Shown: positions 1 through 9,024 of the stretch, in pieces
How the letters are laid out: each line of letters starts with the position of its first letter
Numbering within the stretch: position 1 is the first letter of the stretch
From: Hoeflea ulvae
Lineage (GTDB): Bacteria; Pseudomonadota; Alphaproteobacteria; Rhizobiales; Rhizobiaceae
Length of the DNA: 64,000 bases
Direction of reading: 5' to 3'
Assembly (NCBI RefSeq): GCF_026619435.1
Contig: NZ_JAOVZQ010000001.1
Coordinates: 503,501-567,500 of the forward strand
The notes under the pieces: generated by a model
Told to the model about the DNA's origin: nothing
Database searches by the model: none
The model's input: the letters and a program-made list of their open reading frames with translations, nothing else
Position numbers and translations under genes: made by a program

Positions 1-1082
1 TTGCGGTAGCGGCGCGTGCCGAGGATCCGGTTGACCGTCTTCACCCCGAAGCCCGGCACACGCAGCAAAAGCTCCCGCTCGGCGCGATTGATGTCGACCG
101 GAAAGATCTCCCGGTGCAACAGCGCCCAGGCCAGCTTCGGATCGAGCTCCAGGTCGAGATTGCCGTCCCGGGCGCCGCTGACGATTTCCTGAAGGTCGAA
201 GCCATAAAACCGCAGCAGCCAGTCGGCCTGATAGAGCCGGTGCTCGCGCACCAGCGGCGGCGAGATCAGCGGCAGCCGCGCCGTGCTGTCGGGGATCGGC
301 GAAAACGCCGAATAATAGACCCGCTTCAGCTTGTAGCTGGAGTAAAGCCGGGTTGATTCGCCCAGAATAGCCGCGTCATTGGAGCCGTCAGCACCGACAA
401 TCATCTGCGTCGATTGGCCGGCCGGGGCAAAGCGCGGCGCCTTGCGTCCGGTATGGGTGACATCGCCGGCGGCTTCCTTGCGCAGCCGCACATCGGCCAT
501 GGCCCGGCGGATCTGCGCCGGATTTTTCTCCGACGCAAAAGCCTGCATGCCGGCGTCGGTCGGCAATTCCACATTGATCGACAACCGGTCGGCCAGCCGC
601 CCGGCTTCCGCGATCAGTTCGGGGGCCGCATCGGGAATGGTCTTGAGGTGGATGTAGCCGCGAAAATTTTCCTCTTCGCGCAATTTGCGCACGATCTGCA
701 CCATGTCCGACATCGTCGCATCGGGCGAGCGGATGACGCCGGAGGACAAAAACAGGCCCTCGATGTAGTTGCGCCGGTAGAAGTCGATAGTCAGGCGCAC
801 CACCTCGTCCACCGAAAACCGCGCCCGCGGTACATTCGACGACACCCGGTTGATGCAATAGGCGCAATCATAGATGCAGAAATTGGTCATCAGGATCTTG
901 AGCAGGCTAATGCAGCGCCCGTCCGGCGCATAGGCATGGCAGATCCCGGTGCCCTCGTTCGACCCCAGCCCCTTGCCATCGCGGCTGTCGCGCCTGGTGG
1001 ATCCCGAGGAGGCGCAGGAAGCGTCATACTTGGCGGCATCGCTCAGGATGGCGAGCTTCGATTCGAGTGTTTTTCCGGTCAT
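1..1082 (-). CDS. Putative DNA modification/repair radical SAM protein (partial, cut by left edge)
   Basis: The reading frame from the ATG at 1082 stays open to base 1, about 360 codons, and lacks only its C-terminus. A radical-SAM cluster motif CxxxCxxC is present at C69, C73 and C76 (context NFCIYDCAYC). A helix-hairpin-helix-like stretch (RVPGFGVKTVNRIL) lies near the left edge, as expected for a DNA-binding enzyme. The N-terminus and this domain order match the family annotated as putative DNA modification/repair radical SAM protein (TIGR03916 type), which is distantly related to spore photoproduct lyase. In many bacteria it is paired with a UdgX-like uracil-DNA glycosylase that would lie just off the left edge. 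The substrate is not known. The start is supported by an overlapping SOS-box promoter directly upstream. Confidence 0.85.
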   Translation of the reverse strand, partial: MTGKTLESKLAILSDAAKYDASCASSGSTRRDSRDGKGLGSNEGTGICHAYAPDGRCISLLKILMTNFCIYDCAYCINRVSSNVPRARFSVDEVVRLTIDFYRRNYIEGLFLSSGVIRSPDATMSDMVQIVRKLREEENFRGYIHLKTIPDAAPELIAEAGRLADRLSINVELPTDAGMQAFASEKNPAQIRRAMADVRLRKEAAGDVTHTGRKAPRFAPAGQSTQMIVGADGSNDAAILGESTRLYSSYKLKRVYYSAFSPIPDSTARLPLISPPLVREHRLYQADWLLRFYGFDLQEIVSGARDGNLDLELDPKLAWALLHREIFPVDINRAERELLLRVPGFGVKTVNRILGTRRYR

Positions 1083-1084
1083 AT

Positions 1085-1117
1085 GTTCCTTATATGTTCC
1101 GTAAGGCCCGTCCGCAA
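1085..1117 (-). promoter_or_regulatory. Promoter with embedded alphaproteobacterial SOS (LexA) box
   Basis: On the minus strand a -35 TTGCGG (1112-1117), a 17-base spacer and a -10 TATAAG (1089-1094) are followed by six bases and then the ATG of the radical SAM gene. The direct repeat GTTC-N7-GTTC (plus-strand view, 1085-1088 and 1096-1099) brackets the -10. This is the known LexA box architecture of Alphaproteobacteria. The expected transcription start falls on or next to the A of the start codon, so the message may be leaderless. A weak AAGGA lies 4 bases before the ATG. Confidence 0.75.
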
Positions 1118-1178
1118 TAACCCATGTTAAACCGGACAGGAAAGTTCTGCCGGCCTGCTGTCCGTTCGGATGTATGGT

Positions 1179-2756
1179 CTAGAAAAGGCTGCCCTGGCCC
1201 GGCGGTTTGGCTTTTGCACGCGGCTGCTTCTTCGGTGCCGAGATCGGCTGGTCGCTGCTGCTGGCCAGTGCCGAAACCTCGCCATCGGCGAATTCGACGG
1301 CAATCATCGTGCCGGTCTCGACCTGGTCAGCGCGCGACAGCACTGCACGGTCCTTATCGCGAATCACCGCGAAGCCGCGGCCCAGCACGCTGTGGTAGGA
1401 CAGCGATTGCAGCATGCGCGCCTGCGCATCCAGTCCACGGCGTCTCTGGCTCAGCATCTGGGTGAGCGCGATGTCGGTCCGGCGGTGCAAGCCGGCAAGC
1501 TGTTCACGGCTGCGGGTCTGAGCGTCGGTGATCCGGCGCGGCACGGCGGCCAGCACCAGGGCGTGGCGGTCGAGCCGCGATCTCCAGGCCTCGAGCCTGC
1601 GTTCCTGCGCCCGGTCGGCGCGTGCCGCCTTGTCGCGCACCAGTTGACGCTTGTCGCGGATTGCCGAAACCAGCGCCACCGGCGTCACCCGTCCGGCCTG
1701 GCGTTCGAAACTGCGCCGCCGGTTGGCGGTGTTGAGCTGCAGCGCCTGCCCCAATCCCTGGCCCGAGCGGTCGAGCCGTTGCCGCGGCATGGCCAGCACG
1801 CTGTCGAGCGTCGGCAGCGCCCGCGCCAGGCTGCGCACGGCTTCGCGGCGACGGTCAAGCGTGCGCGACTGCGCGGATTTGAGCCGCGCGGTCAGCCCCG
1901 CCACATGCGCCGACAGATCGGCCTTGACCGGAACCGCCATCTCGGCGGCGCCAGTGGGGGTCGGTGCCCGGCGGTCGCTGGCGTGGTCGATCAGGGTCCA
2001 GTCGGTCTCGTGTCCGACCGCCGAAATCAGCGGGATATCGGACTCTGCCGCAGCCCGCACCACCGCTTCGTCATTGAAGCCCCAGAGATCCTCCAGGCTG
2101 CCGCCGCCGCGCGCCACGATGATCAGGTCCGGCCGTTTGATCGCGCCGGTGCCGTCAAGTGCATTGAAGCCGTTGATGGCCCGCGCCACCTCCTGGCCCG
2201 AGGTGTCGCCCTGCACCCGCACCGGCCAGACAATCACATGCACAGGAAACCGGTCCTCGATCCGGTGCAAGATGTCGCGGATCACGGCGCCGGTGGGCGA
2301 GGTCACCACCCCGATCACTTTCGGCATGAAGGGCAGCAACTGCTTGCGGGCCTCGTCAAACAGGCCTTCGGCTGCCAGTCGGCGCCGCCGTTCCTCGATC
2401 AGCGCCATCAGCGCCCCGGCGCCGGCCGGCTCGATCGTGTCGATGACGATCTGGTATTTCGACGATCCGGGATAGGTGGTGATCTTGCCTGTCGCAATCA
2501 CCTCCATGCCTTCTTCCGGCCGATGCTTGAGCCGTGAGAACACCCCTTTCCAGACCACCGCCTCGATACGGGCCTTGTCGTCCTTCAGGGAAAAATAGGC
2601 GTGGCCCGAGGAATGCGGACCCCGGTAGCCGGATATTTCGCCGCGTACCCGTACATGGCCGAAACTGTCCTCCACCGTGCGGCGGATCGAGCCGGACAGT
2701 TCGCTGACGGTGAATTCCGTGGCGTTGGTGGGCGAATCATCAAAGGGTGCAACCAT
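1179..2756 (-). CDS. xseA: Exodeoxyribonuclease VII large subunit
   Basis: The 525-residue protein is the catalytic subunit of exonuclease VII, which with XseB degrades single-stranded DNA to oligonucleotides. An OB-fold DNA-binding domain occupies about residues 15-110. The conserved catalytic-region motifs [14 protein letters not shown] (150-163), [17 protein letters not shown] (214-230) and [18 protein letters not shown] (245-262) are all present. It is somewhat longer than the E. coli enzyme because of a basic, low-complexity C-terminal tail ([13 protein letters not shown]). It lies upstream of the radical SAM repair gene on the same strand with a 96-base gap that holds the latter's own promoter. 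xseB is not in the window. Confidence 0.97.
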   Translation of the reverse strand: MVAPFDDSPTNATEFTVSELSGSIRRTVEDSFGHVRVRGEISGYRGPHSSGHAYFSLKDDKARIEAVVWKGVFSRLKHRPEEGMEVIATGKITTYPGSSKYQIVIDTIEPAGAGALMALIEERRRRLAAEGLFDEARKQLLPFMPKVIGVVTSPTGAVIRDILHRIEDRFPVHVIVWPVRVQGDTSGQEVARAINGFNALDGTGAIKRPDLIIVARGGGSLEDLWGFNDEAVVRAAAESDIPLISAVGHETDWTLIDHASDRRAPTPTGAAEMAVPVKADLSAHVAGLTARLKSAQSRTLDRRREAVRSLARALPTLDSVLAMPRQRLDRSGQGLGQALQLNTANRRRSFERQAGRVTPVALVSAIRDKRQLVRDKAARADRAQERRLEAWRSRLDRHALVLAAVPRRITDAQTRSREQLAGLHRRTDIALTQMLSQRRRGLDAQARMLQSLSYHSVLGRGFAVIRDKDRAVLSRADQVETGTMIAVEFADGEVSALASSSDQPISAPKKQPRAKAKPPGQGSLF

Positions 2757-2956
2757 GCCTGATTGCGCACCATGAGCTCAGCCGCGTCAAGTCTGGAAGT
2801 GCAGGGCTGAAGCCGCGGCGAGCCTCGGAATATTCCCGAACGAATGCGATGCTATATGTATAAAATTGTTTTGTGAGGGGTAATAACTAGTATGTAAACC
2901 GGTTTTTAACCCGTCAATACTTATAGGAAAACTGTCATCAGGCATTGAGGATGGAA

Positions 2957-3316
2957 ATGAGCGCTGCAGGAAACTATTTGACGCGTCTGGCAAATCTGGA
3001 ACAGCGCCAGCACCAGCGCCGTCCGGCAAACAAGCCGAGCACAGTCTATTTTCTCGCGCAGGGTGTGCGCGGATACGCGTCCCAGCGCTGCAGGATGACC
3101 AATATCTCCGAAAGCGGTTGCCATTTGTCCGGCCTCCTGCCCAGCCAGGTGCCTGAGTTTCTCTATCTTGTATTCGACGGCGTGAAGGTGAAGTTTCCCT
3201 GCGCCGTGATTGCCCGCTCCGATATCGGCCTGCATCTGAAATTTCTGGCCGATCTGCCGACCGACACGGTCGAGAAACTGGCGCAGCCAAAACTGCGTCC
3301 GAAAAAACCCAACTAG
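2957..3316 (+). CDS. PilZ-like domain protein
   Basis: This small protein of 119 residues has the PilZ layout: a basic N-terminal segment (EQRQHQRR) followed by a beta-rich domain with TNISESGCHLSG, resembling the D/NxSxxG motif of c-di-GMP-binding PilZ proteins. It could act as a c-di-GMP receptor for motility or surface polysaccharide control, but the RxxxR motif is not perfectly canonical, so ligand binding is uncertain. Three in-frame starts are possible (TTG 2945, ATG 2951, ATG 2957). The last has GAGG at the best distance and was chosen. It stands alone between the divergent xseA and the following oxidoreductase gene. Confidence 0.65.
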   Translation: MSAAGNYLTRLANLEQRQHQRRPANKPSTVYFLAQGVRGYASQRCRMTNISESGCHLSGLLPSQVPEFLYLVFDGVKVKFPCAVIARSDIGLHLKFLADLPTDTVEKLAQPKLRPKKPN

Positions 3317-3464
3317 ATCCGCCTGTTCCGCAATGACGCTTCGTCACCTCCGGGATTGCATGATCCGGTGAGGCAGCGCCGGCCCGCGCCGGTTTGTCGC
3401 GCCCATTGCGCCGGTCCCGCTGCCCGGTGCAGGATGCCGGTGACGACAGACGGGGAACTTGATC

Positions 3465-5072
3465 ATGAAACAGGCGGTGGTAATTGGCGGTGGCCACAAT
3501 GGCCTGGTCTGCGCCTGGTATCTGGCGGCCGCCGGACACAAGGTCACCGTCCTTGAAAGGCGCGACATCATCGGCGGCGCCGCCGTCACCGAGGAATTTC
3601 ATCCCGGGTTTCGCAATTCCGTCGCCTCCTACACCGTGTCGCTGCTCAATCCCAAGGTGATCGCGGATCTCGATCTGCATCGCCACGGGCTGGAAATTGT
3701 CGAACGGCGCATGAACAATTTTCTGCCTCTGCCTGATGGCAGGGCTCTCGAAGCCGGTCCCGGGATCACCCGCGCGTCAGTGGCGCAATTTTCGAGCCGC
3801 GACGCCGAGGCGCTCGACGGCTATGACCGGATGCTCGAAAACGCCGCTTCCGTACTGCGCGATCTGCTGTTGCGCACCCCGCCCAATGTCACCGAGGGAA
3901 ACTGGATCTCCGCCGTACCGGAGCTGTTGAAGGCGGCATCGCTGGGCCGCCGCATTTCGCAGCTGTCTCTCGATGCGCGGCGTGACGTGCTTGATCTCTT
4001 CACCTGCTCGGCGGCCGAGATCCTTGATCGCTGGTTCGAAAGCGACCCGGTCAAGGCGCTGTTCGGCTTTGATGGCGTCGTCGGCGCCTGGACCAGCCCG
4101 CATACGCCGGGGACGGGCTATGTGCTCTTGCATCATTGCTTTGGCGAGGTTCACGGCAAGCGCGGCGCCTGGGGCCATGCCCTTGGCGGAATGGGATCAA
4201 TCACGGCGGCGATGCGCCGGGCCTGCGAGGAAAAGGGCGTCACCATCAAGACCGGCGCCTCCGCCGCCACCATCGAAACGGAGGGCGGCCGGGTCAGCGC
4301 CGTTGTTACCGGAGACGGCGCCCGCCATGAGGCCGATCTGGTCGCTTCCAACATTCATCCGCAATTGCTCGTCGGCAAGCTGCTGTCAGACGCGCCGCTG
4401 CCTGAAGATTTCCGCCGCCGCATCGGGCACTGGCAAAGCGGCTCGGGCACCTTCCGCATGAATCTGGCGCTTGATGCGCTGCCGGTGTTCACCGCGCGGC
4501 CCGAGCCCGGCGATCATCTCACCGCCGGCATCATCATTGCGCCGTCGCTGGATTACATGGACCGCGCCTATCTCGAGTCCCGCACCCATGGCTGGTCGCG
4601 CCAGCCGATTGTCGAAATGCTGATCCCGTCGACGCTCGATCCGACGCTGGCGCCTGAAGGCAAACATGTGGCCAGCCTGTTTTGCCAGCATGTCGCGCCC
4701 ACCCTGCCGGACGGCTTTCCGGGCGGATCGTCCTGGGATGATCATCGCGAGACCGTCGCTGATCTGATGATCGCCACGGTGGATCATCACGCTCCTGGCT
4801 TTGCAAAAAGCGTGGTCGGTCGCCAGATACTTTCGCCGCTTGATCTCGAGCGCATCTTGTCGCTGGTCGGCGGCGATATCTTTCACGGCAAGCTCAGTCT
4901 TAACCAGTTGTTTTCGGCGCGCCCGGTTCTGGGCTATGGCGCCTATCGCGGACCCCTGGCCGGGCTTTACATGTGCGGCTCCTCGACCCATCCCGGCGGC
5001 GGTGTCACCGGCGTGCCCGGTCACAATGCGGCCCGCGAGATTCTCAACGACATCCGCGCCCGGCGGGTGTAG
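3465..5072 (+). CDS. FAD/NAD(P)-dependent oxidoreductase, PYROXD2/phytoene desaturase-like
   Basis: The protein has about 535 residues. Its N-terminus carries a Rossmann dinucleotide-binding motif (VVIGGGHNGLVCAWYLAA) followed by the acidic end of the second strand (VTVLERR), typical of flavin amine oxidase/phytoene desaturase folds. The C-terminal motif with YMCGSSTHPGGGVTGVPGHN is typical of the bacterial PYROXD2-like group. These proteins are annotated as NAD(P)/FAD-dependent oxidoreductases and their substrate is usually unknown. There are no carotenoid genes nearby, so a carotenoid role is unlikely. The ATG at 3465 is preferred over an upstream in-frame TTG at 3459. It is followed after 38 bases by an aspartoacylase-family gene on the same strand. 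Confidence 0.85.
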   Translation: MKQAVVIGGGHNGLVCAWYLAAAGHKVTVLERRDIIGGAAVTEEFHPGFRNSVASYTVSLLNPKVIADLDLHRHGLEIVERRMNNFLPLPDGRALEAGPGITRASVAQFSSRDAEALDGYDRMLENAASVLRDLLLRTPPNVTEGNWISAVPELLKAASLGRRISQLSLDARRDVLDLFTCSAAEILDRWFESDPVKALFGFDGVVGAWTSPHTPGTGYVLLHHCFGEVHGKRGAWGHALGGMGSITAAMRRACEEKGVTIKTGASAATIETEGGRVSAVVTGDGARHEADLVASNIHPQLLVGKLLSDAPLPEDFRRRIGHWQSGSGTFRMNLALDALPVFTARPEPGDHLTAGIIIAPSLDYMDRAYLESRTHGWSRQPIVEMLIPSTLDPTLAPEGKHVASLFCQHVAPTLPDGFPGGSSWDDHRETVADLMIATVDHHAPGFAKSVVGRQILSPLDLERILSLVGGDIFHGKLSLNQLFSARPVLGYGAYRGPLAGLYMCGSSTHPGGGVTGVPGHNAAREILNDIRARRV

Positions 5073-5110
5073 TCGTCACCGCACAGCTTTCAGGTTCAGG
5101 GTAATACAGC

Positions 5111-6169
5111 ATGATGACCGAGATCGAATCCATTGCCGGCGAAACGCCGGGCATCGCCTACCAGTTGATTGTTCACCGGTTCGCCGGCTCGGGTGGGGAG
5201 CGCGCCCCGCGCGTCTATATCCAGGCAGGCCTGCATGCCGACGAGCGCCCCGGCGTCGCGGCCCTGCATTATCTCATCCCGATGCTCAAGCAGGCCGAAG
5301 CCGAGGGCCGCCTGCTCGGCTCGCTGACCCTGGTGCCGCATGCCAACCCGATCGGCGCGGCGCAGCATCTCTATGGCGAGCATATGGGCCGGTTTGCGAC
5401 CGGAACCCGGACCAATTTCAACCGCGATTTTCCGGTGCCCGATGAAAACGGGGTCCGGGTTCTCGACAGCGCCTCGTCGGCGGTCTTTGCCGAGCGCCGG
5501 CTGAAAAGCCGTCTGCTGGAGCTCGCCGATGGATGCCCGATCGTGCTCGACCTGCATTGCGACGACGAAGGCGTGCAATATGTCTATGCGCCCGAGCAGC
5601 TCTGGCCGGAAATGTCCGACCTCGCCGCCTGTCTTGATGCCGAAGCAGCACTTCTGTGGGATTCGGGGTCCGACCGGGCGTTCGAGGAAGCGATCTTTGA
5701 GGAGATGAAGGCCCGTGCGCCGGGTGGCGATCTGTCCGGCCATTGCGTCACCACCGTCGAACTGCGCGGGCAGAACGATGTCACTGCCGCGCTCGGCCGC
5801 AAGGATGCGGAAGGACTCTTCCGCTTCCTGCAGGGCCGCGGCGTTGTCGCAAAAGATGATACGCCCGCGCCCGCGCTGCGGGATGATTTCACCGGCAAGC
5901 CGATCCGCCATGTCAACATGGTGCTGGCGCCCGTTGGCGGCACCATCCTGTTTCACGTCGCCCCCGGCGCACGCGTAAAGGCAGGGCAGTTGCTTGCAGA
6001 GATCATCACCGATCCCGGCCGCGACGATGGAACAGTGGCGGTTCTGGCGCCGCAATCCGGTTATGTGCTGACCCGCCGCATCCGCCGCTTTATCCGGATG
6101 GGCGACAATCTCATCAAGATCATCGGCGATGCGCCGGTGGCAGCGCGCAAGGGCGCGCTGGAGGATTGA
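5111..6169 (+). CDS. Succinylglutamate desuccinylase/aspartoacylase family hydrolase
   Basis: This 352-residue M14-like zinc carboxypeptidase-fold hydrolase has the zinc ligands visible as H42 and E45 (QAGLHADERPG) and H149 (VLDLHCDD), with an arginine-rich substrate loop RTNFNRDFP (100-108). Family members cleave the amide bond of N-acyl amino acids such as N-acetyl-aspartate or N-succinyl-glutamate. Neither the acyl group nor the amino acid can be told from sequence. The C-terminal quarter resembles the barrel domain usual in this family (GGTILFHVAPGARVKAGQLLAEI). It probably forms a unit with the upstream oxidoreductase and perhaps the downstream TAXI protein. Confidence 0.85.
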   Translation: MMTEIESIAGETPGIAYQLIVHRFAGSGGERAPRVYIQAGLHADERPGVAALHYLIPMLKQAEAEGRLLGSLTLVPHANPIGAAQHLYGEHMGRFATGTRTNFNRDFPVPDENGVRVLDSASSAVFAERRLKSRLLELADGCPIVLDLHCDDEGVQYVYAPEQLWPEMSDLAACLDAEAALLWDSGSDRAFEEAIFEEMKARAPGGDLSGHCVTTVELRGQNDVTAALGRKDAEGLFRFLQGRGVVAKDDTPAPALRDDFTGKPIRHVNMVLAPVGGTILFHVAPGARVKAGQLLAEIITDPGRDDGTVAVLAPQSGYVLTRRIRRFIRMGDNLIKIIGDAPVAARKGALED

Positions 6170-6309
6170 AGCCGGGTTGATTTGACCATGGCCTTTGACT
6201 TTGGCCGGCGAAACCGCAAGTTTGTCGGCGCTTCGGACATGTCGGCAGAGACCGGTCAGGAGACAGAACCGTCCCGCAGGCAGGGCGGTCAATAAGGTTG
6301 GGGGAAAAG

Positions 6310-7326
6310 ATGAGAACTGGGATATCGCTGCTCTTGCGCGCTGTCGGCGCTTTGACGGTTGCGGCTGCCTTGGCCACGACAAGCGTACGGGCAGAAGACA
6401 TCAACTATTTCAGCATCGGAACAGGCGGGGTCGGCGGCACCTATTTCCCGCTTGCCGGCGCGGTTGCCAATGCGATCTCCAATCCGCCCGGATCCCGCGC
6501 CTGTGACGAGGGCGGGTCCTGCGGTGTGCCGGGCCTGGTGGCGGTTGCCCAGTCGTCTCATGGATCCGGCGCCAATGTCGTTGCCGTTACGTCGGGGGAT
6601 CTCGATTCCGGCTTCTCCCAGGCTGACGTCGCCTATTGGGCCTATTCCGGCACCGGCCGCTTCGAAGGCCAGGAGCCGATGCGCGATCTGCGCGTCATTG
6701 CCGCGCTCTATCCCGAACATGTCCATCTGGTCGCCTCGAAAGCCTCCGGAATCGCTTCGGTTTCGGATTTGCGCGGCAAGCGGGTGTCACTCGACAAGAC
6801 CGATTCGGGCACCCATCCCGACGCCGTGCTGATCCTCGCCGCCTTCGGTCTCAGCGAGGCGGATATCACGGTCGAAAATCTCCAGCCGGAGGACGCCGCA
6901 GAGGCGCTGCGCGAAGGCCGGCTTGATGCGCTGTTCTTCGTCAGCGGCTATCCGGCCCGCGCGGTCGATGAGCTTGCCAGAACCGGCGAGATGGTTCTCA
7001 TCCCGATTGCCGGTCCGGAGGTGGACCAGATGCTGCTGGAACATTCCTTCTTCACCCGGGACAGAATTCCCAACGGCGTCTACCGCAATGTCGAAGGCGT
7101 GGAGACGGTTGCCGTCGGCGCGCAATGGCTCACCAGCCTGAGCCAGAGCGAGGATCTGATCTACGCCATCACCTCGGCGCTGTGGAACGACACCGCACGC
7201 CGGCTGCTCGATGTCGGCCACACCAAGGGCCAGTCGGTGACCCGGCAGACCGCGCTCGACGGTATCGCCATCCCGCTGCATCCCGGCGCCGAGCGGTTCT
7301 ACCGCGAAGCCGGCATGATCAAGTGA
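6310..7326 (+). CDS. TAXI-family TRAP transporter solute-binding protein
   Basis: A 338-residue periplasmic protein with a clear signal peptide (MRTGISLLLRAVGALTVAAA followed by a Ala-rich cleavage region) and the TAXI family start FSIGTGGVGGTYFPLAGAVA. TAXI proteins deliver ligands such as glutamate, glutamine or other carboxylates to a fused DctQM-type TRAP permease. No TRAP permease gene lies next to it here, so it either works with a distant permease or has another role. A cysteine pair near residue 60 (CDEGGSC) could form a disulfide. The ATG at 6310 is chosen over an upstream TTG (6298) because of the signal peptide and the preceding GGGGA. Confidence 0.85.
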   Translation: MRTGISLLLRAVGALTVAAALATTSVRAEDINYFSIGTGGVGGTYFPLAGAVANAISNPPGSRACDEGGSCGVPGLVAVAQSSHGSGANVVAVTSGDLDSGFSQADVAYWAYSGTGRFEGQEPMRDLRVIAALYPEHVHLVASKASGIASVSDLRGKRVSLDKTDSGTHPDAVLILAAFGLSEADITVENLQPEDAAEALREGRLDALFFVSGYPARAVDELARTGEMVLIPIAGPEVDQMLLEHSFFTRDRIPNGVYRNVEGVETVAVGAQWLTSLSQSEDLIYAITSALWNDTARRLLDVGHTKGQSVTRQTALDGIAIPLHPGAERFYREAGMIK

Positions 7327-7361
7327 GGCTGAACCGCCCGATGGCGGCCGGGTAACCCGGC

Positions 7362-8273
7362 TCAGCGGTGGCCGTAATAGAGCGACACCGCGTGCTCGGC
7401 TTCGGCAAAGAACAGCCAGCGCTCCGCCAGCAGACCGATGAGCATCGAGACCGCCGCGACGAGATTGAATAGCGCCGGCGCATCGCTGAGACCGACAATC
7501 GCCAGGATCACGACCGGCACGACAGCGCCAAACACGAGCGCCAGCATCCGCAGGCGCGCAGCGTGCTTGCGTCCGATCCTGTGCACCATTTCGCGGGTCA
7601 GGTAATTCTCGCCGGTGTGCGGGCGCTCCAGCAAGCGGACCTTGCCGATGAAGCCCAGTCCGGTGGCGGTTTCGGGTGTTGAGCCGGTATCGGAAAGCCG
7701 GCTGCGCCCGGCGCGCGCCCACCAAAGCCATTTGGCGGCCCAGGCCAGCGCGATCAGTGCGATGCCCCAGATCTCCGGCGCCCGATGCGTGCCCAGTCCC
7801 GACGCCAGCAGCCAGCCGGAGCCAAGCGCGAAACCGCCATAGACCAGCGGCGTCAGCCGGCTGTTCCACTGCGGCACGGTTTTGAGCTGGGCATAGATCA
7901 TCGAAGTCGTGAACACGGTGATCGCAGCACCCAGGGCGGCGAGCCCTCCCAGAAGCTGATGGCGGGTTCCTGTCACCAGCCAGATCAGCACATAGATTCC
8001 GAACAGGACCAGCGTCGCGATGGCCGCAATGCCTTCGCGCGACAGCCAGCTCGAGCGCCATTGGCTGAGCGCCCGCCAGGCCCGTTCCGGGTGGCCGAGA
8101 TGGAAGGTCGAGGCCAGAAGCCCCGCCACCGCCAGCCCGCCGCCGACCAGTGCGACGAAGAACACCCAGAGCGCGGAGGCATCGACAGGAAAGCCGAGGC
8201 CAAGCAAGAAGATCATGCCAAGCCCGGCGCCCGATGTGACGGTGAAGAAGATGACGGAGACAGCAGGATGCAT
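7362..8273 (-). CDS. soeC: Membrane anchor subunit of molybdoenzyme (SoeC/DmsC family)
   Basis: The 303-residue protein is largely hydrophobic with roughly eight transmembrane helices, beginning MHPAVSVIFFTVTSGAGLGM as usual for DmsC-type quinone-reactive anchors. It would pass electrons between the iron-sulfur subunit and the quinone pool. It is the last gene of the three-gene set on the minus strand, 4 bases after the iron-sulfur subunit. The assignment to sulfite dehydrogenase SoeC rather than DMSO reductase DmsC is an inference from the lack of a Tat signal on the catalytic subunit and the upstream sulfur-type regulator. The family assignment itself is firm. Confidence 0.75.
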   Translation of the reverse strand: MHPAVSVIFFTVTSGAGLGMIFLLGLGFPVDASALWVFFVALVGGGLAVAGLLASTFHLGHPERAWRALSQWRSSWLSREGIAAIATLVLFGIYVLIWLVTGTRHQLLGGLAALGAAITVFTTSMIYAQLKTVPQWNSRLTPLVYGGFALGSGWLLASGLGTHRAPEIWGIALIALAWAAKWLWWARAGRSRLSDTGSTPETATGLGFIGKVRLLERPHTGENYLTREMVHRIGRKHAARLRMLALVFGAVVPVVILAIVGLSDAPALFNLVAAVSMLIGLLAERWLFFAEAEHAVSLYYGHR

Positions 8274-8277
8274 GGGA

Positions 8278-9024
8278 CTATCCGAGTTTATCGAGCGCAG
8301 CGTCGAGCCAGCCGAGGAAGCCGTCGGCCTTGGGCACGGGCGCTGAAACCCGGGTCGACGCTGCGGCGGGCTGCGAGCGGGTCTTTGGGCGCGGCGGCAG
8401 ATACTGGTTCACCGGCCGTGTGCCCATTTCAGGCATCAGATCGATCCCGCCGCGCTTGGCCACCAGTTGCGAGACATTCGACTCCGGATCGTTGAAATCG
8501 CCGAAATGCCGCGCGCTTGACGGGCAGGTGCGCACGCAGGCCGGAATCCGGTCTTCTTCAGCAAGCGTCTCGCTGTAGATCCGGTCGACGCAGAGCGTGC
8601 ATTTCTTCATCACGTTTTCGACCGGGTCCATTTCCCGCGCGCCATAGGGGCAGGACCAGGCACAAAGCCCGCAGCCGATGCAAAGATCCTCGTTGACCAG
8701 CACGATCCCGTCCTCGGGCCGCTTGTAGCTGGCCCCGGTCGGGCAGACGGTCACGCAGGGCGCATCGTCGCAATGCAGGCAGGATTTGGGGAAATGCACG
8801 ATCTGCGCCGGCGCATTCTCCGGCGTCACCTCAAACGTGTGGATCCGGTTGAGCCAGGCACCCGACACATCGGCGCCATAGGCGTCGACATCGCTGAGCG
8901 CCGAGGCCCCGGCGCTGGTGTTCCATTCCTTGCAACTGACCGCGCAGGCATGGCAGCCGACGCAGGTGTCGAGATCGATGACGAGGCCGAGCCGCTTGTC
9001 TGTCGATGCGGGAAGACTGGTCAT
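8278..9024 (-). CDS. soeB: Four-cluster ferredoxin-type subunit of molybdoenzyme (SoeB/DmsB family)
   Basis: This 248-residue protein has four cysteine groups for four [4Fe-4S] clusters: CVGCHACAVSC, CLHCDDAPCVTVCP, CIGCGLCAWSCP and CTLCVDRI with a later PACVRTCP. That is the standard electron-transfer subunit of complex iron-sulfur molybdoenzymes. There is no signal peptide, so it sits on the cytoplasmic face with the catalytic subunit. Its start overlaps the end of the catalytic subunit gene by 4 bases (ATGA), indicating translational coupling. The Soe name rests on the same inference as for the neighbouring subunits. Confidence 0.8.
   Translation of the reverse strand: MTSLPASTDKRLGLVIDLDTCVGCHACAVSCKEWNTSAGASALSDVDAYGADVSGAWLNRIHTFEVTPENAPAQIVHFPKSCLHCDDAPCVTVCPTGASYKRPEDGIVLVNEDLCIGCGLCAWSCPYGAREMDPVENVMKKCTLCVDRIYSETLAEEDRIPACVRTCPSSARHFGDFNDPESNVSQLVAKRGGIDLMPEMGTRPVNQYLPPRPKTRSQPAAASTRVSAPVPKADGFLGWLDAALDKLG

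Noticed and set aside
7346..7361. GCCGGG/CCCGGC hairpin between the TAXI gene and soeC as a terminator
   Set aside because: The stem is perfect but has only a 3-base loop and no T-run on either strand, so termination cannot be supported.
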